Assembly (NCBI GenBank): GCA_963773465.1
Contig: CAVZBF010000004.1
Span: forward strand, 1,488,001-1,552,000
Direction of reading: 5' to 3'
Source of the DNA: VBAS01 sp963773465
GTDB lineage: Bacteria; Bacteroidota; Bacteroidia; Chitinophagales; Chitinophagaceae
Length of the DNA: 64,000 nt
Below are positions 1 through 8,731 of this stretch, in pieces. The notes under the pieces are model-generated. The model was given only the letters and a program-made list of their open reading frames with translations. It did not search any database and was not told where the DNA came from. A program made the position numbers and the translations under genes. How positions within the stretch are numbered: the stretch's first letter is position 1; each line of letters opens with the position of its first letter.

Positions 1-35
1 TTGCTTTTTAAAATACAACAACAAAATTTCTTTAA

Positions 36-941
36 ATGAAAAGCATTGTTCAGGGTTCATTCTTTCTGCTTTTAATAATTTTGTTTTGTCATTCATGTAA
101 TAATGAGGGAAATAAAGAAATCAACCAGGAAAACTGGGAGCCACTGTTCAATGGTAAAGATCTTACAGGTTGGGATATTAAGATAAAAGGTCATCCTTTA
201 AACGAAAATTATAAAAATACATTTCGTGTTGAAGACAGCATGATCCGTGTTGTTTATAGCGATTATGAAAAATTCAATAACCAGTTCGGCCATCTTTATA
301 CGCAAAAGCCATATTCTTATTATAAATTAAAACTCCAGTACCGTTTTGTTGGCGATCAGCTGGCTGATGCACCAAGGTGGGCCGATAGAAACAGCGGAGT
401 AATGCTCCATTCACAATCCGCACAAAGCATAAACCTTCACCAGGATTTCCCGGTTTCGTTGGAGATGCAATTTCTTTGCGGAAATGGAAAAGATACAGTT
501 CCTACCGGCAATGTTTGCACTCCAGGCACTTTTATTATTTATGATGGAAAGCCTTATTTAGCACATATCAATGAATTCAAATAGTAAAACGTATTTAAAG
601 AATGAATGGATAAATGCAGAGGCGGAAGTTTATGGCGATTCATTGGTGCGGCATATTATTAATGGCGATACTGTTCTCACGTATACTAAACCTATGATCG
701 GTGAAGGGTTTGTCAGCAAATCAACTAACTGGACAACATGGCTAATATAACAGATTCATTATTTTGGATAAACAAAGCAAATACTCCTTTGAAAGAAGGA
801 CATATTGCGTTGCAGGCCGAAAGCCAGCCTGTCGATTTTCGCAGGATAGAAATACTCAATCTTGTTGGCTGTACTGATCCCAAAGCAAAAAATTATAAAG
901 CTTATTATATCAAATCAGATAACAGTCAATGCAAGTATTGA
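36..941 (+). pseudogene. DUF1080 (3-keto-disaccharide hydrolase-like) lipoprotein, two frameshifts
   Basis: Reading three frames in series gives one DUF1080 domain protein. The first frame (36-584) starts with a lipoprotein signal ending in FCHSC and has the family opening WEPLFNGKDLTGWDI. The middle part (about 571-750) continues in the next frame with NEWINAEAEVYGD and VRHIINGDTVLTY. The last part (to 941) returns to the first frame with LKEGHIALQAESQPVDFRRIE, and closes with a C-terminal GCTDPKAKNYK tail. The family acts on sugars outside the cell or in the periplasm. No internal stop exists other than those caused by the two frame changes, near 565-580 and 735-748, so the gene is either very recently broken or carries two indel errors. 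The upstream promoter lies mostly outside the window. Confidence 0.75.
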
Positions 942-1037
942 GGTAAAAAGTATTTAGATGAAACGATCGATACATACGATCATGTTACAATTAAAACATT
1001 AATGATGCATTCAGCTGCTGCTTCACGATACGATTCA

Positions 1038-2027
1038 ATGAAATACAACCGCTGTGGTCAGAGTGGTTTATTGCTTCCTGCCGTTTCATTAGGTCTTTGG
1101 CACAACTTCGGCAATGTGGATGAATATGCTAATATGCAGAAAACGATTCTTTATGCATTTGACAATGGCATCACTCATTTTGATCTTGCCAATAATTATG
1201 GGCCGCCTGCCGGCGAAGCCGAACGCAATTTTGGAAAAATATTGAAAAATAATCTTTCTGCTTATCGTGATGAGATCATTATATCTTCCAAAGCAGGATA
1301 CTATATGTGGCCCGGGCCTTATGGCGAATGGGGCTCCAGAAAATATTTGATCGCAAGTCTTGATCAAACCCTGAAACGGCTCGGTGTTGAGTATGTAGAT
1401 ATTTTTTATTCTCATCGTCCCGATCCTGATACCCCATTGGAAGAAACGATGATGGCGTTAGATCATATTGTAAAAAGCGGCAAGGCATTATATGCAGGGA
1501 TCAGCAGTTACGATGCGATACAAACTAAGAAAGCAATTGATATGCTGAAAAAATTGGGTACTCCTTGTTTAATACATCAACCTAAATACTCCATGTTTGT
1601 TCGTTGGGTGGAAGATGAAAATAATGTGATGAAAAAAAGCCTGATGGGTGTATTGGGGGAAGAAGAAGTGGGCTGCATTGCATTTTCGCCACTGGCGCAA
1701 GGTTTATTAACTGACAAATATTTAAATGGCGTGCCTGCAACTTCAAGGGTAGGAAGAGGATTGAGTAATGGCGCTATTCAACAAGATGATATTTCTCCCA
1801 ACACAATCGATAAAATAAAACAACTGAATGAAGTAGCGAAGAAACGGGATCAATCGCTGGCACAAATGGCTATAGCATGGTTATTAAAAGATAAAAGAGT
1901 AACATCAGTACTGGTGGGAGCAAGCTCTGCCGCACAATTAGAAAACAGTCTTGGATCATTAAAGGATCTTTCATTTAACAACGACGAGTTGATGTCGATC
2001 GAAAAAATATTAAAAGAAACCTCCTAA
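1038..2027 (+). CDS. Aldo/keto reductase, YghZ/Kv-beta-like
   Basis: A complete AKR-family TIM barrel of about 330 residues that reduces aldehydes or ketones with NADPH in the cytoplasm. Visible signatures are GLWHNFG near the N terminus, FDLANNYGPP with the catalytic Tyr, SSKAGYYMWPGPYGEWGS (the loop typical of the YghZ/L-glyceraldehyde-3-phosphate reductase branch), DIFYSHRPDPDTPLEET, and a C-terminal VLVGASSAAQLENS that binds the cofactor phosphate. An in-frame ATG at 1002 would add 12 residues without homology character, so the ATG at 1038 (MKYNRCGQSG) is preferred. The natural substrate cannot be read from sequence; methylglyoxal or glyceraldehyde phosphate are family precedents. Confidence 0.9.
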   Translation: MKYNRCGQSGLLLPAVSLGLWHNFGNVDEYANMQKTILYAFDNGITHFDLANNYGPPAGEAERNFGKILKNNLSAYRDEIIISSKAGYYMWPGPYGEWGSRKYLIASLDQTLKRLGVEYVDIFYSHRPDPDTPLEETMMALDHIVKSGKALYAGISSYDAIQTKKAIDMLKKLGTPCLIHQPKYSMFVRWVEDENNVMKKSLMGVLGEEEVGCIAFSPLAQGLLTDKYLNGVPATSRVGRGLSNGAIQQDDISPNTIDKIKQLNEVAKKRDQSLAQMAIAWLLKDKRVTSVLVGASSAAQLENSLGSLKDLSFNNDELMSIEKILKETS

Positions 2028-2119
2028 ACTCCGAACTCAGCTTTATTGGTAAGTAAAAGATCATGTCTTCTTAGCATGTAAGGATTTTTCTTTTCAGTAA
2101 CTTGAATTAAAATCATAAA

Positions 2120-2824
2120 ATGAAAACAGCAATTGTAACCGGCGCTTCCGGTAATATGGGACAAGCCGTCGTGAAGAAATTTATTGCTGAAGGATATAAA
2201 GTGATTGGAACCGTTATACCCAATGACCCGGTGCCGATGGACCCGGCAGCTACCGGGTTTCATGCAGAAAGTTTTGAGAAAGTAGTTGTCGACCTGATGA
2301 ACGAAGAAGAGTCGGAAAAATTTATTGCTTCAATTATTTCGAAGTACGGTTCGGTTGATGCAGCCATATTAACCGTGGGCGGTTTTGCAATGGGAACAAT
2401 CGCCGAAACTAAAACAAGCGATATTGCCAAACAATACAAATTGAATTTTGAAACTGCTTATAATGCGGCAAGACCTTTATTTATACAAATGCTAAAACAA
2501 AATAGCGGGAGAATTTTTATTATAGGTTCCCGCCCGGGTTTGGATACAAGGAACAGTAAAAAAATGGTTGCTTACGGTTTAGGCAAGTCACTCATCTTTC
2601 GCCTGGCAGAATTAATGAATGACGAGGCAAAAGGAACGAATGTGGTTACTTCGGTGGTAATCCCAAGCACCATCGATACTCCGCAAAACCGGAAAGCAAT
2701 GCCCGATGCTGACCCGGCAAAATGGGTGAAGCCCGAAGCCATTGCAGCTATAATTCATTTTTATTGTACAGATGAGGCCGCTGTTTTGAGAGAACCCCTC
2801 ATCAAAATATATAATAATTCTTAA
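2120..2824 (+). CDS. SDR-family short-chain dehydrogenase/reductase
   Basis: A 234-residue classical-size SDR. The N-terminal Rossmann motif TGASGNMGQAV binds NAD(P). The region LTVGGFAMG corresponds to the NNAG-type element with changed residues. The usual YxxxK appears as YGLGK (in VAYGLGKSLIF), preceded by the Ser-containing strand IIGSRPG. The cytoplasmic substrate is unknown. It lies 92 bases after the aldo/keto reductase stop on the same strand. The two may be co-transcribed, but nothing in the sequence proves a shared pathway. Confidence 0.85.
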   Translation: MKTAIVTGASGNMGQAVVKKFIAEGYKVIGTVIPNDPVPMDPAATGFHAESFEKVVVDLMNEEESEKFIASIISKYGSVDAAILTVGGFAMGTIAETKTSDIAKQYKLNFETAYNAARPLFIQMLKQNSGRIFIIGSRPGLDTRNSKKMVAYGLGKSLIFRLAELMNDEAKGTNVVTSVVIPSTIDTPQNRKAMPDADPAKWVKPEAIAAIIHFYCTDEAAVLREPLIKIYNNS

Positions 2825-2861
2825 TGATTCTGATTAAAGAAGGCCGTCATATCATTAATTG

Positions 2862-2893
2862 TTGACCCTTACTCTTACCCGGCATCACTTTTG
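2862..2893 (+). promoter_or_regulatory. Candidate Bacteroidota sigma-A promoter for the PepSY-like gene
   Basis: TTG at 2862-2864, a 21-base spacer, then CACTTTTG at 2886-2893, one base off the TAnnTTTG -7 box. The start codon follows 24 bases later. The fit to the Bacteroidota consensus is good but not perfect. Confidence 0.4.
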
Positions 2894-2917
2894 CAACGCT
2901 TACGCTAAATAGGCATT

Positions 2918-3208
2918 ATGAAAAAAATAATTCTTTTGATAGCGATTGGTCTTTCGATATTTACGATACAATCTTGCAATAACGATACAAAAGACAAAGA
3001 AGACAAAACAATATCTGCCAATGACGTTCCTGCTTCTGTTCAATCCGCATTTAGTGCAAAATATTCCACAGCAACAGAAGTAAAATGGGAAGATGCTCAT
3101 GAAAATAATATCCAGACATTTAAGGCCAAGTTTGTGGTTAATGGCAAAAAGATGAAGGCTGAATTTAATAAAGATGGCGGTTTTGTAAAAGAAGAGGAAG
3201 ATAATTAA
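2918..3208 (+). CDS. PepSY-like domain lipoprotein
   Basis: A 96-residue protein with a lipoprotein signal peptide (hydrophobic segment then IQSCNN, lipidated Cys at residue 20). The mature part, ASVQSAFSAKYSTATEVKWE followed by a YxAxF-like strand and FNKDGGFVKEEED, is the pattern of the small Bacteroidota PepSY-like (beta-lactamase-inhibitor-like) family, whose precise role is unknown. It is probably anchored in the outer or inner membrane facing the periplasm. It stands alone, with its own candidate promoter and a strong downstream terminator, so it is most likely a monocistronic transcript. Confidence 0.75.
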   Translation: MKKIILLIAIGLSIFTIQSCNNDTKDKEDKTISANDVPASVQSAFSAKYSTATEVKWEDAHENNIQTFKAKFVVNGKKMKAEFNKDGGFVKEEEDN

Positions 3209-3254
3209 GTAGTCAATTTTTGAAATAAATACACCGAATCCTATGAGCAGTAAG

Positions 3255-3288
3255 GACTGTATAGAAATATACAGTCTTTTCTTTTTTA
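3255..3288 (+). terminator. Rho-independent terminator
   Basis: GACTGTATA (3255-3263), GAAA tetraloop, TATACAGTC (3268-3276), then TTTTCTTTTTT. A perfect 9-bp stem followed by a U tract; it ends the PepSY-like gene transcript. Confidence 0.85.
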
Positions 3289-3326
3289 TAGGCAACCCTT
3301 AAGCAAGATTTATATTCTATGTTCTG

Positions 3327-3334
3327 TATTTTTG
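3327..3334 (+). promoter_or_regulatory. -7 box of the cytochrome c gene
   Basis: TATTTTTG exactly matches TAnnTTTG and lies 30 bases before the ATG at 3364. It falls inside the longer open frame that begins at 3319, which argues that 3364 is the true start. No clear -33 TTG was found at 19-21 bases. Confidence 0.45.
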
Positions 3335-3363
3335 ACTTCCAACTTTTATCTAAATCTTTAGTG

Positions 3364-3765
3364 ATGCGAAAATCATTTTTATTTACCGGTTTTTTTATAT
3401 CGGCAACTTTTTTAGTTTTTACAAACCAGGATAAGAACCTGCAGGAAAGTATGAAGCGGGGAAAGGAAGTTTATACGCTTTATTGTCAGAACTGCCACAT
3501 GGAAAATGGGCAGGGAATGGAAGGAGTGAATCCACCGTTAGCAAAAACAACTTATTTAAAAGATGCTAAGAAAAATATCGGTATCATCCTTAATGGACAA
3601 ACAGGCGAAGTAGTAGTAAATGGAAAGAAGTATAATGCTATCATGAACCCGATGAATTATCTGGATGACAAGCAAATTGCCGATGTATTAAATTATATAA
3701 GGAACAGTTGGGGAAATAAATATCCGGTTGTGACTCCTGCGCAGGTAAAGGCATTGAGGAAGTAA
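3364..3765 (+). CDS. Monoheme cytochrome c
   Basis: An exported class-I c-type cytochrome of 133 residues. A hydrophobic N-terminal segment (residues about 4-20) is a signal peptide or anchor. The single heme site is CQNCH at residues 41-45 (YTLYCQNCHMENGQG). The C-terminal MNPMNYLDDKQIADVLNYIR gives the axial Met and the terminal helix typical of these folds. It should carry electrons in the periplasm. It lies convergent to the IorAB-type molybdenum hydroxylase at 3.9-6.6 kb, and a second IorAB pair in this window is followed directly by another cytochrome c, so a role as electron acceptor for that enzyme is a reasonable inference. The start at 3364 was chosen because the -7 box lies upstream of it and the signal peptide begins there. 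Confidence 0.85.
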   Translation: MRKSFLFTGFFISATFLVFTNQDKNLQESMKRGKEVYTLYCQNCHMENGQGMEGVNPPLAKTTYLKDAKKNIGIILNGQTGEVVVNGKKYNAIMNPMNYLDDKQIADVLNYIRNSWGNKYPVVTPAQVKALRK

Positions 3766-3895
3766 GGCACAAGGAACAAGGAACAAGGAACAAGGGACAA
3801 GGGACAAGGCACAAGGCACAAGGCACAAGGTTCAAGATGCAAGACATTAGACTCGTGTATCAAACTTGTACCTTGTGCCTTGCACCTTGTATCTT
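3766..3895 (+). repeat. 7-bp tandem repeat with inverted arm between convergent genes
   Basis: About ten heptads of the type ACAAGGA/CACAAGG run from 3767 to 3840. An inverted stretch of the complementary type (CCTTGTGCCTTGCACCTTGT) follows at 3870-3890. Transcribed from either side the two arms can fold back on each other, so the block could end transcription from both the cytochrome c gene and iorB. Confidence 0.7.
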
Positions 3896-3899
3896 CTCT

Positions 3900-6065
3900 T
3901 TAAACTTCATCTATATTAAACGGAAGCTTTCTTATTCTTTTTCCTGTAAGATCAAAAATTGCATTGCATAATGCCGGTGCAAACGGAGGTAAACCTGGTT
4001 CACCAACGCCTCCCGGCTTTTCATCATTCTCCATTATATGAACTTCAATTTCCGGAATATCACTTATTCGCGGCATTTTGTATTGATGAAAATTTGTTTC
4101 CACGGCTTTGCCATCCATGAAATGCGTTTCATGAGTGACGGCTGCACCATACGCCATTACAATACTTCCTTCTACCTGTGCACGAATGATATCAGGATTT
4201 ACATACCAGCCACAATCCATCACTGCAAACACTTTATCAATTTTCAATTTACCAGCTGCATTCTTAGAAACCTTCACTGCTTCACCTACCACACTATTAA
4301 AACAAAACGTGATCGCTACACCCCAGCCATCGTTTTTCTTTTTCGTTTTCCAATTCGTCATCTCTTCGAGTTTTTCTAATACAGCCCGATAACGTTCACC
4401 GAGATGCTGTTTCCTGAATTCAAGCGGATCTTTTTCTGCTTTATGTGCTAATTCATCTATAAAACTTTCATAAGCAAAACCGTTTGTTGATGAATAAACC
4501 GAACGCCACCACATCACCGGTATTGGTGATTCGGTTGGAATATCGCCAAAGCTATAATGGGGAATTGTTTCAAAATAAGTTTCAGGAAAACCTTCTATGG
4601 TGCTGTCATTAAAAGCAGTTTTATCAGGCGCCGGCGCCCATTGATGATTCATATTTTGCGCAGCCATCTTTGCTGCGAATGAAGTTATTCTTCCACCACC
4701 AATACTTCCTTTGCATTCATACACCGCACCCGGACGGAAAGGGCCTTGTGTTGTATCGTCTTCACGGGTCCATACAACCTGCACAGGGGCATTCAATTCT
4801 TTTGAAAGTAATACTGCTTCGTATGTATAATCCATAAATGCTTTTCTTCCAAAACCACCGCCGAGAAAGGTCATATTCACTGTAACATTTTCCGGCTTCA
4901 CTTTCAATCTTCCACTTACATCCTGTTGTATCCAATCGGGAGCTTGTATGGGTCCCCATATTTCAACTTTATCTCCTTTTACATGTGCAGTGCAATTCAA
5001 CGGCTCCATGCAACTATGCGATTCGTATGGTGTTTCATAAATGGCTTCAACTTTTTTCTCTGCTTTTTGAAATGCAGCTTCCGCATTTCCGCCGGTGCGT
5101 TGTGATAAAACCGGTTTTTTCAGATCTTCTTTCATGCGGGCATACAATTGTTCTGTGCTTAAATGTTCGAAACCCGAATCATCCCATTCAACCTTCAATG
5201 CTTTTCGTCCTTCCATTGCGGCCCAAAGAGAATCGGCAACAACAGCCACACCTTCGAATTCATAAGCGAAAACAGGTCTTGATACTTTCACTACATTCCT
5301 GACGCCAGGAATTTTCTTCGCGGCAGTATCATCAAAGCTTTTTACTTTTCCACGGAAGCGGGGACTGCGTTCAACAACCGCATACATCATTCCCGGTATT
5401 TTTACATCCAATCCGAATTTTGCTTTACCATTTATTTTATCGGGATTATCTTGTCTTGCTAATGGCTTACCAATAACTTTATACTCTTCACGTCTTTTTA
5501 ATTTTACATCTTTTGGTGGCGTAAGCTTTGACGCATCCTCAACCAATTCGCCATAGCCCAATTTTTTACCACTTGGTTTATGTATTACAAAACCATTTTC
5601 CGCATAACATTCATTCTTGCTGACATTCCATTTTTTCGCGGCGGCTTCGATCAGCATTTCTCGTGCAGTAGCTCCGGTACGAAGCAATGTTTTATAAGCG
5701 CCGCGAACAGTAGAACTTCCGCCGGTGAGCTGGCTGCCAAATTTACTTTGATGCCCTGGTGCAAATCCAATGCTTACATTGTCGAGAGATACTTCCAGTT
5801 CTTCAGCGATCATTTGCGGTACTGCCTGGAAAGAACCTTGTCCCATTTCAGAACGATGGTTCAGTATAGATACTTTACCCGTTTTATCGATCGATATCCA
5901 TGCCGTGAGTTCAATACCTTGTTCAATGGCTTTTTGCGCTGTAAAAATTTCTGTTGCTTCATTTGCTAATGCGGGCATTGCATAACCAATGGTTAATGCA
6001 GCACCGGTCATGCTGCTAAGCCGTATAAAATTTCTGCGTGATAAATTTTTATCTGTGGTTTGCAT
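3900..6065 (-). CDS. Xanthine dehydrogenase-family molybdopterin subunit, IorB-like, Tat-exported
   Basis: A 721-residue Mo-binding large subunit of the isoquinoline 1-oxidoreductase/aldehyde oxidase type. A twin-arginine signal (SRRNFI at residues 9-14, then a hydrophobic stretch ending AMPALA) predicts export as a folded holoenzyme. Family signatures include NHRSEMGQG near 70, GGGFGRKAF at 402-410 (cofactor binding), and GGVGEPGLPP near 685, whose Glu (about 689) is the expected catalytic base. The FeS partner lies just upstream in the same direction, 18 bases apart, with no FAD subunit, which is normal for this two-subunit group that passes electrons to cytochrome c. The substrate (aldehyde or N-heterocycle) cannot be assigned. 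The paralogue at 26.8 kb has the same layout. Confidence 0.9.
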   Translation of the reverse strand: MQTTDKNLSRRNFIRLSSMTGAALTIGYAMPALANEATEIFTAQKAIEQGIELTAWISIDKTGKVSILNHRSEMGQGSFQAVPQMIAEELEVSLDNVSIGFAPGHQSKFGSQLTGGSSTVRGAYKTLLRTGATAREMLIEAAAKKWNVSKNECYAENGFVIHKPSGKKLGYGELVEDASKLTPPKDVKLKRREEYKVIGKPLARQDNPDKINGKAKFGLDVKIPGMMYAVVERSPRFRGKVKSFDDTAAKKIPGVRNVVKVSRPVFAYEFEGVAVVADSLWAAMEGRKALKVEWDDSGFEHLSTEQLYARMKEDLKKPVLSQRTGGNAEAAFQKAEKKVEAIYETPYESHSCMEPLNCTAHVKGDKVEIWGPIQAPDWIQQDVSGRLKVKPENVTVNMTFLGGGFGRKAFMDYTYEAVLLSKELNAPVQVVWTREDDTTQGPFRPGAVYECKGSIGGGRITSFAAKMAAQNMNHQWAPAPDKTAFNDSTIEGFPETYFETIPHYSFGDIPTESPIPVMWWRSVYSSTNGFAYESFIDELAHKAEKDPLEFRKQHLGERYRAVLEKLEEMTNWKTKKKNDGWGVAITFCFNSVVGEAVKVSKNAAGKLKIDKVFAVMDCGWYVNPDIIRAQVEGSIVMAYGAAVTHETHFMDGKAVETNFHQYKMPRISDIPEIEVHIMENDEKPGGVGEPGLPPFAPALCNAIFDLTGKRIRKLPFNIDEV

Positions 6066-6083
6066 GTCAATTCAGTTTTTAGA

Positions 6084-6557
6084 TTAGTTAGAAGCTTTTG
6101 CCATGATCTGTGCAGCGGTCTTAATCGCCTTGCGAATGCGGGGATAAGTTCCGCAACGGCAAATATGTCCCACCATTGCATTATCAATATCCTGGTCAGT
6201 GGGGGTTGGATTTTTTTTCAGCAAAGCGGCTGCTGCCATTATTTGCCCGCTTTGGCAATAGCCGCACTGGGGTACCTGCTCTGCCAACCATGCTTTTTGT
6301 ACTGCATGAGTATTATCATCTGAAAGACCTTCAATAGTTGTGATGGTTTGTTTTGCAGCTGCTGAAACAGGTAATGTGCACGAACGAACAGGGTTTCCAT
6401 TTACATGTACGGTGCATGCGCCGCACTGCGCCATGCCGCAACCATATTTTGTTCCATGCAGACCTGCCAGTTCACGGATCACCCAAAGCAAAGGCATTTT
6501 GGGATCAGCTTCTACTTTGTGAGTTTTTCCATTGATAGAAAGATTGTAAGATGCCAT
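6084..6557 (-). CDS. (2Fe-2S)-binding subunit, IorA-like
   Basis: A small subunit of 157 residues carrying two [2Fe-2S] clusters. The plant-ferredoxin-type set is C40, C45, C48, C60 (GCGMAQCGACTVHVNG). The second, helical cluster set is C98, C101, C133, C135 (CGYCQSG and HICRCGTYP). It passes electrons from the Mo centre of the adjacent IorB-like subunit. It has no export signal, so it most likely leaves the cell bound to the Tat-exported partner. It is first in a two-gene operon and is preceded, on the far side of its start, by the minisatellite and tandem repeats at 6.6-7.5 kb. Confidence 0.92.
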   Translation of the reverse strand: MASYNLSINGKTHKVEADPKMPLLWVIRELAGLHGTKYGCGMAQCGACTVHVNGNPVRSCTLPVSAAAKQTITTIEGLSDDNTHAVQKAWLAEQVPQCGYCQSGQIMAAAALLKKNPTPTDQDIDNAMVGHICRCGTYPRIRKAIKTAAQIMAKASN

Positions 6558-6601
6558 AAGAAATTAGTTTGATAAAAAGAGGCTATTAAGTTACGGATTT
6601 C

Positions 6602-6714
6602 AGGCCCATCCCCAAAACGGGCCATCCCCACAAACTGGCCCATCCCCACAAACTGGCCCATCCCCACAAACTGGCCCATCCCCACAAACTGGCCCATCCC
6701 CACAAACTATTTTG
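6602..6714. repeat. 18-bp minisatellite, about 5-6 copies
   Basis: Unit CCCATCCCCACAAACTGG is repeated head to tail, with copies starting near 6621, 6639, 6657 and 6675. A degenerate copy lies before them, and the last one (6693) runs straight into the 242-bp repeat. The 18-mer is itself nearly the first 18 bases of the 242-bp unit. On the minus strand it could encode GMGQFV repeats, but no gene uses that frame. Confidence 0.9.
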
Positions 6715-7398
6715 AATTAATGATGACTCTGCTAAAGCCCCTTCCCAAAGGGAAGGGGAGTTACATTCTGATTTCAGTTTATGAAACATCAAGAATAGTA
6801 TTTGTGTGTTTATAAAGTTTATTTTCACCAACATCTATATTTTCTTGATAAAATAATTTCAAAACAATAATGAAAATTCAAATCTAAGTTCCCTTTCGGG
6901 GGACAGGGGCCGTTCTATTTCCGAAGGGAGAAAGCCCATCCCGACAAACTATTTTGAATTAATGATGACTCTGCCAAAGCCCCTTCCCAAAGGGAAGGGG
7001 AGTTACATTCTGATTTCAGTTCATGAAACATCAAGAATAGTATTTGTGTGTTTATAAAGTTTATTTTCACCAACATCTATATTTTCTTGATAAAATAATT
7101 TCAAAACAATAATGAAAATTCAAATCTAAGTTCCCCTTTCGGGGGACAGGGGCCGTTCTTTTCCCGAAGGGAGAAAGCCCATCCCCACAAACTATTTTGA
7201 ATTAATGATGACTCTGCTAAAGCCCCTTCCCAAAGGGAAGGGGAGTTACATTCTGATTTCAGTTTATGAAACATCAAGAATAGTACTTGTGTGTTTATAA
7301 AGTTTATTTTCACCAACATCTATATTTTCTTGATAAAATAATTTCAAAACAATAATGAAAATTCAAATCTAAGTTCCCTTTCGGGGGACAGGGGGCCG
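6693..7398. repeat. 242-bp tandem repeat, 2.9 copies
   Basis: Copies begin at 6693, 6935 and 7178 (steps of 242 and 243 bases) and differ by only a few substitutions. Each starts with CCCATCCCCACAAACTATTT, contains the palindrome CCCCTTCCCAAAGGGAAGGGG, and ends with AAGTTCCCTTTCGGGGGACA, a unit that also occurs alone elsewhere. No plausible protein is encoded. This 1-kb stretch between divergent iorA-like and xdhC-like genes otherwise holds no gene. Confidence 0.9.
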
Positions 7399-7403
7399 CT
7401 AAT

Positions 7404-7562
7404 TGACAATTCAAATCTAAGTTCCCCCTTTGGGGGACAGGGGGCCGGAAGAAATAGTTTTATCTTTGATGAGATTATTCAATCAATAGACATCGTCGAT
7501 GATAGATTTATTTAAAAAGGTATAATCAAATCTAAGTGCCCCCTTTAGGGGGACAGGGGGTG
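7404..7562. repeat. Two solo copies of the dispersed GC-rich palindrome
   Basis: AAGTTCCCCCTTTGGGGGAC at about 7411-7430 and AAGTGCCCCCTTTAGGGGGA at about 7535-7554, both followed by CAGGGGG. The second ends three bases before the xdhC start codon. Between them, TATCTTTG at 7461-7468 matches the -7 consensus and could be the xdhC promoter, but no -33 box is visible. Confidence 0.75.
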
Positions 7563-7564
7563 TT

Positions 7565-8725
7565 ATGAAAGAGATCCGCGATATATTAAAAGCATTTGAC
7601 GAAGCACAGCAACTTGGAAAACAAACAGCGTTAGCTACTGTTGTACATGTGGAAGGTTCATCTTATCGCAGACCCGGCGCCCGCATGCTGATCGAAGATG
7701 ATGGGCAACTGACCGGCGCTATCAGCGGCGGATGTTTGGAAGGAGATGCACTAAGAAAAGCGTTGCTGGTAATGACGGAAAAAAGATCCAGGCTGGTGAC
7801 GTATGATACGATGGACGATGACGATGCAAAGTTTGGTGTTGGATTAGGATGCAATGGAATTATACAAGTTTTGATAGAGCCTATTGATGTTTCCGATCCG
7901 CACAATCCTATTGAATATTTAAAAGCGGTAAATGGAAAAAGACAGAAAGCTGTTTTAGCTACATTATTTTCTTTACAGGATAAAAAAGATCCGCAATACG
8001 GAACCTGTTTGTTATTGAAGGAAGATGGGAATCTTATCGATCATACGCCTGTCCTAAAAGATGTTTTGATTGCGGATGCAAACGAAGCGCTGACAAATCA
8101 AACTTCTTCTTTTAAAAATTATATTTCTGAAAAACAAAACCTGACTGCTTTTATTGAAGTGATAAAGCCACCTGTTTCTGTTATTATTATTGGCGCAGGA
8201 AATGATGCGATGCCCGTCGTTGATATGGCCGATATTCTTGGATGGGAAACAACCGTTGTGGATGGCCGGGCTAATTATGCAAAAAAGGAAAGATTTGCGA
8301 GTGCATGTCAAATATTGGTTTCAAAACCAGAACAGGCGCTGGAACAAATATTGATTGATGAGCATACGGTTTTCTTATTGATGACGCATAATTATAATTA
8401 TGATATGGCAATGCTGCGTCAGTTGCTGCAAAAAAATGTAGCCTACATTGGTATGCTCGGCCCGAAGAAAAAAAGAGAAAGAATGCTGAATGAATTAAAA
8501 GATGAAGGCCTGGTTTTTAGCGAGCAACAACTTTCCATTCTTCATAGCCCGGTTGGTTTGGATATCGGTGCCGAAACTTCAGAAGAAATTGCTTTATCTA
8601 TCCTCGCAGAAATAAAAGCGTTGTTTGCAGGAAGGGACGTTCAATCTTTACGAACTATAAAAGAAGTAATACATCCACGGTCCGCCACTATAATTGAGGA
8701 AGTGAAATTATCTTCTAAATCATAA
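7565..8725 (+). CDS. xdhC: XdhC/CoxI-family molybdenum hydroxylase maturation factor
   Basis: A 386-residue protein with both XdhC domains. The N-terminal XdhC_CoxI part contains GSSYRRPGARML and SGGCLEG. The C-terminal Rossmann part begins IIIGAGNDAMPVV (about 206-218) and contains IGMLGPKKKRERM. In characterised systems XdhC binds Moco, helps sulfurate it and loads it into the Mo-hydroxylase apoenzyme. Here it stands between the IorAB-type and Cox-type structural genes and directly before a MocA-like cytidylyltransferase, so it probably serves one or more of the three Mo-hydroxylases in the window. The ATG follows a GC-rich palindromic repeat by two bases, leaving no ordinary ribosome-binding site apart from the G-run. 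Confidence 0.9.
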   Translation: MKEIRDILKAFDEAQQLGKQTALATVVHVEGSSYRRPGARMLIEDDGQLTGAISGGCLEGDALRKALLVMTEKRSRLVTYDTMDDDDAKFGVGLGCNGIIQVLIEPIDVSDPHNPIEYLKAVNGKRQKAVLATLFSLQDKKDPQYGTCLLLKEDGNLIDHTPVLKDVLIADANEALTNQTSSFKNYISEKQNLTAFIEVIKPPVSVIIIGAGNDAMPVVDMADILGWETTVVDGRANYAKKERFASACQILVSKPEQALEQILIDEHTVFLLMTHNYNYDMAMLRQLLQKNVAYIGMLGPKKKRERMLNELKDEGLVFSEQQLSILHSPVGLDIGAETSEEIALSILAEIKALFAGRDVQSLRTIKEVIHPRSATIIEEVKLSSKS

Positions 8726-8731
8726 ATTAGA

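Noticed and set aside
3641..3847. Leu/Cys/Pro-rich ORF on the minus strand
   Set aside because: It translates the heptad repeat (CLVPC-type) and the end of the cytochrome gene antisense; not a gene.
6512..6834. Protein with GMGQFV repeats on the minus strand
   Set aside because: It is only the translation of the 18-bp minisatellite and overlaps the real FeS subunit start. No start signals or homology support it.
6602..7562. CRISPR-like array
   Set aside because: Repeat units abut without unique spacers of constant length, no cas gene is near, and the larger unit is 242 bases. It is a mini- and macrosatellite.
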